Assembly (NCBI RefSeq): GCF_003112735.1
Contig: NZ_BFBR01000006.1
Span: 1-64,000 of the forward strand
Direction of reading: 5' to 3'
Length of the DNA: 64,000 nucleotides
Source: Candidatus Phycosocius bacilliformis
GTDB taxonomy: Bacteria; Pseudomonadota; Alphaproteobacteria; Caulobacterales; Aquidulcibacteraceae
Positions 62,626 to 64,000 of this stretch are shown here, one piece after another. The translations under genes and the position numbers were made by a program. Under the pieces are notes generated by a model. The model made no database searches, was not told where the DNA came from, and saw only the letters and a program-made list of their open reading frames with translations. How positions within the stretch are numbered: the stretch's first letter is position 1; the number at the start of each line of letters is the position of its first letter.

Positions 62626-63371
62626 CACGCGGCATCCTTATAGCGGTCATAACCGCCCTTTTCGAGCGCCAAGGCCAAATCTGGCCCGCCACTGTCAACG
62701 ATCCGGCCACCGGCCAGCACATGCACCCGGTCTGGTTTGATATGGTCAAGCAAGCGTTGGTAATGGGTGATCACCAGCATGGCTTTATCCGGACCCCGCA
62801 GTGCATTGACCCCCTCTGACACCACTTTGAGGGCATCAATGTCCAACCCGGAATCGGTTTCATCCAAAATCATGAAGCGGGGATCAAGCAGCGCCATCTG
62901 ATAGATTTCCATGCGCTTTTTCTCCCCACCCGAGAAACCGACATTGAGTGGCCGCTTCAGCATGTCCTGTGTCACACCCAGTTTCTTGGCCACATCGCGG
63001 GACAGCTTCATGAAGTCCGGCACACTGACCTCGCCCTCGCCACGGGCCTTGCGCTGGGCGTTGAGTGCGGTTCGCAGAAAGGTCAGCGTGGGTACACCGG
63101 GGATTTCGAGGGGATATTGGAATGATAGGAACAAGCCCTTGGCAGCCCGCTCCTCGGGCGCAAGCGACACCAAATCCTCGCCATTGAGCGTGGCCGTGCC
63201 TTGGGTGACCTCATAGCCATCGCGGCCCGTCAGCGCATAGGACAATGTCGACTTGCCCGCCCCATTGGGTCCCATGATGGCATGAACTTCACCTGCGGGG
63301 ACTTCCAAGGTCAGGCCCTTGATGATCGGCGTACCGCCAACGTCGACATGAAGATTGTGGATTTTCAGCAT
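62625..63371 (-). CDS. sufC: Fe-S cluster assembly ATPase SufC
   Basis: A 248-residue ABC-type ATPase of the SufBC2D complex. Walker A is GPNGAGKST (about 35-43), the Q-loop is in LSFQYPLEIPGV, the signature is FSGGEKKRMEI, Walker B is FMILDETDSGLD, and the His switch is in VITHYQRLL. It drives the structural change in SufB-SufD on which clusters are built. It is coupled to sufD by overlap and follows the VOC gene by about 90 bp. Confidence 0.96.
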   Translation of the reverse strand: MLKIHNLHVDVGGTPIIKGLTLEVPAGEVHAIMGPNGAGKSTLSYALTGRDGYEVTQGTATLNGEDLVSLAPEERAAKGLFLSFQYPLEIPGVPTLTFLRTALNAQRKARGEGEVSVPDFMKLSRDVAKKLGVTQDMLKRPLNVGFSGGEKKRMEIYQMALLDPRFMILDETDSGLDIDALKVVSEGVNALRGPDKAMLVITHYQRLLDHIKPDRVHVLAGGRIVDSGGPDLALALEKGGYDRYKDAA

Positions 63372-63462
63372 GGGAAGGTCTTTCGAATTCGTGATGAGCT
63401 TGCGGCAGGATGTGGGATCGTGATTGGATTATGTTTGGCGTGGGTATTTCGATCGGGAAACA

Positions 63463-63840
63463 TCATGCACCCGCCTCAATCGGCTTGAGGATTTCGATGC
63501 GATTGCCAAACGGGTCATAGAGAAAAGCCCGCACATGGCCCGGTAATTCTGTGTCATGCTTGACGCGAAAGCCGCGCTCTCTGGCCTGCTCGGCAAGTTC
63601 GGCAACATCGGCAACCAAGAAGGCAACATGGGCCTTGTCATTGGCGCGGAAGTCCTGCTCCACACCCAAATGCACCTTAACCAAGCCAGCCTGATACCAA
63701 GCCCCGCCACGCGTGGCCATACTGGCTGGCTTGGGCACTTCGATCAGCCCCAATAGGTCGGCATAAAAGCCGCGCGCGACCGCTTCACCCCCCTCAGGGA
63801 TGGCGATCTGAACATGGTCAATGGCAGCAATTGGGGTCAC
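63463..63840 (-). CDS. VOC/glyoxalase family protein within the suf operon
   Basis: A 125-residue vicinal-oxygen-chelate protein: AAIDHVQIAIPEGGEAVARG begins the first beta-alpha-beta-beta-beta unit, and VAFLVADVAELAEQARERGF the second. The end, FLYDPFGNRIEILKP, carries the usual Glu metal ligand. The GTG at 63840 places the start just before the domain; a GTG at 63927 would overlap the end of sufB. It lies between sufB and sufC, which normally adjoin. The substrate is unknown; glyoxalase or bleomycin-type binding cannot be told apart. Confidence 0.82.
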   Translation of the reverse strand: MTPIAAIDHVQIAIPEGGEAVARGFYADLLGLIEVPKPASMATRGGAWYQAGLVKVHLGVEQDFRANDKAHVAFLVADVAELAEQARERGFRVKHDTELPGHVRAFLYDPFGNRIEILKPIEAGA

Positions 63841-63916
63841 GGGCGATATGCTCGCTGTAAAGGGGCTTTGTGCAAAGCCATTAAGGCAAACGGGCAGATC
63901 TGAGGGTAGGACACTG

Positions 63917-64000
63917 TCATCCCACACTCCCCTCTAGGCTGATGGCAACAAGCTTTTGGGCCTCAACGGCAAATTCCATCGGCAATTCCTGCAGGACTTC
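63917..64000 (-). CDS. sufB: SufB, C-terminal fragment (right edge)
   Basis: The last 27 codons of an open frame entering from the right edge encode EVLQELPMEFAVEAQKLVAI followed by SLEGSVG and a TGA at 63919-63917. This matches the conserved C-terminus of SufB, the main scaffold of the SufBC2D complex. The gene begins outside the window. Position and direction agree with an order sufB, VOC, sufC, sufD, sufS, sufT, sufA. Confidence 0.9.
   Translation of the reverse strand, partial: EVLQELPMEFAVEAQKLVAISLEGSVG

Overview
The window looks like chromosomal DNA from an alphaproteobacterium. Supporting signs are ubiquinone biosynthesis by a Coq7-type hydroxylase, a suf operon with sufT, and the block prfB - PBP1A - AMIN-domain amidase - rne - M48 protease, an order I associate with Caulobacterales and relatives. 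A Caulobacterales/Hyphomonadaceae-like host is my best guess, but no marker proves it. Coding density is high and base composition is moderately GC-rich, except for an AT-rich patch at the left edge (about 1-430).

Layout. 1-430: tail of an unknown AT-rich gene. 384-1653: dense intergenic repeats (palindromic families A, B and C). 1739-10390: acyl-CoA metabolism, with a three-gene oxidoreductase / crotonase / acyl-CoA dehydrogenase operon, a ThDP enzyme, a propionyl-CoA carboxylase beta subunit, a GST and a KAS III-like enzyme. 10935-15407: a feruloyl-CoA-synthase-like ligase, a lysophospholipid acyltransferase and a DEAD-box RNA helicase. 15551-19271: ferric iron ABC transporter operon (binding lipoprotein, fused permease, ATPase). 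19308-21758: overlapping phosphotransferase / DUF6285 / DUF3089 operon, reminiscent of the LvaAB 4-hydroxyacyl-CoA kinase. 21963-28451: a second GST, a thiolase, a CE15-like esterase lipoprotein, an HMG-CoA-synthase-like/OB-fold fusion and a flavin oxidoreductase. 28515-30281: gatA and gatC. 30900-32147: MFS exporter. 32157-33071: second repeat array, inverted relative to the first. 33141-42465: hypothetical protein, then a leftward run of threonine dehydratase, hrpB, prfB, PBP1A and amidase. 42963-48082: rne, M48 protease, DsbA-like lipoprotein. 48458-48542: tRNA-Leu(CAA). 48696-48863: third small repeat group. 48941-58128: ExoD, DsbB, Coq7, XpaC-like protein, HNH nuclease, carboxylesterase, GluQ, EamA transporter, HD protein and the TPM/TPM/LemA trio. 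58271-64000: leftward suf operon ending in sufA, TfoX-like and GNAT genes, with a VOC gene between sufB and sufC.

How it fits together. The right half is mostly core housekeeping: cell wall synthesis and hydrolysis, RNA turnover, translation termination, envelope thiol chemistry and Fe-S assembly. The left half is an acyl-CoA catabolic neighbourhood lying between two inverted repeat arrays. Several of its enzymes appear to lack standard catalytic residues: an acyl-CoA dehydrogenase, a crotonase, an HMG-CoA-synthase-like protein and a DUF3089 hydrolase.

The most unusual structure is the B repeat. Two copies of about 235 bp lie in inverted orientation 31 kb apart, each between A repeats. Their inner 47-bp segments are flipped relative to their own flanks. 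All function calls are from reading the sequence; no database search was possible.
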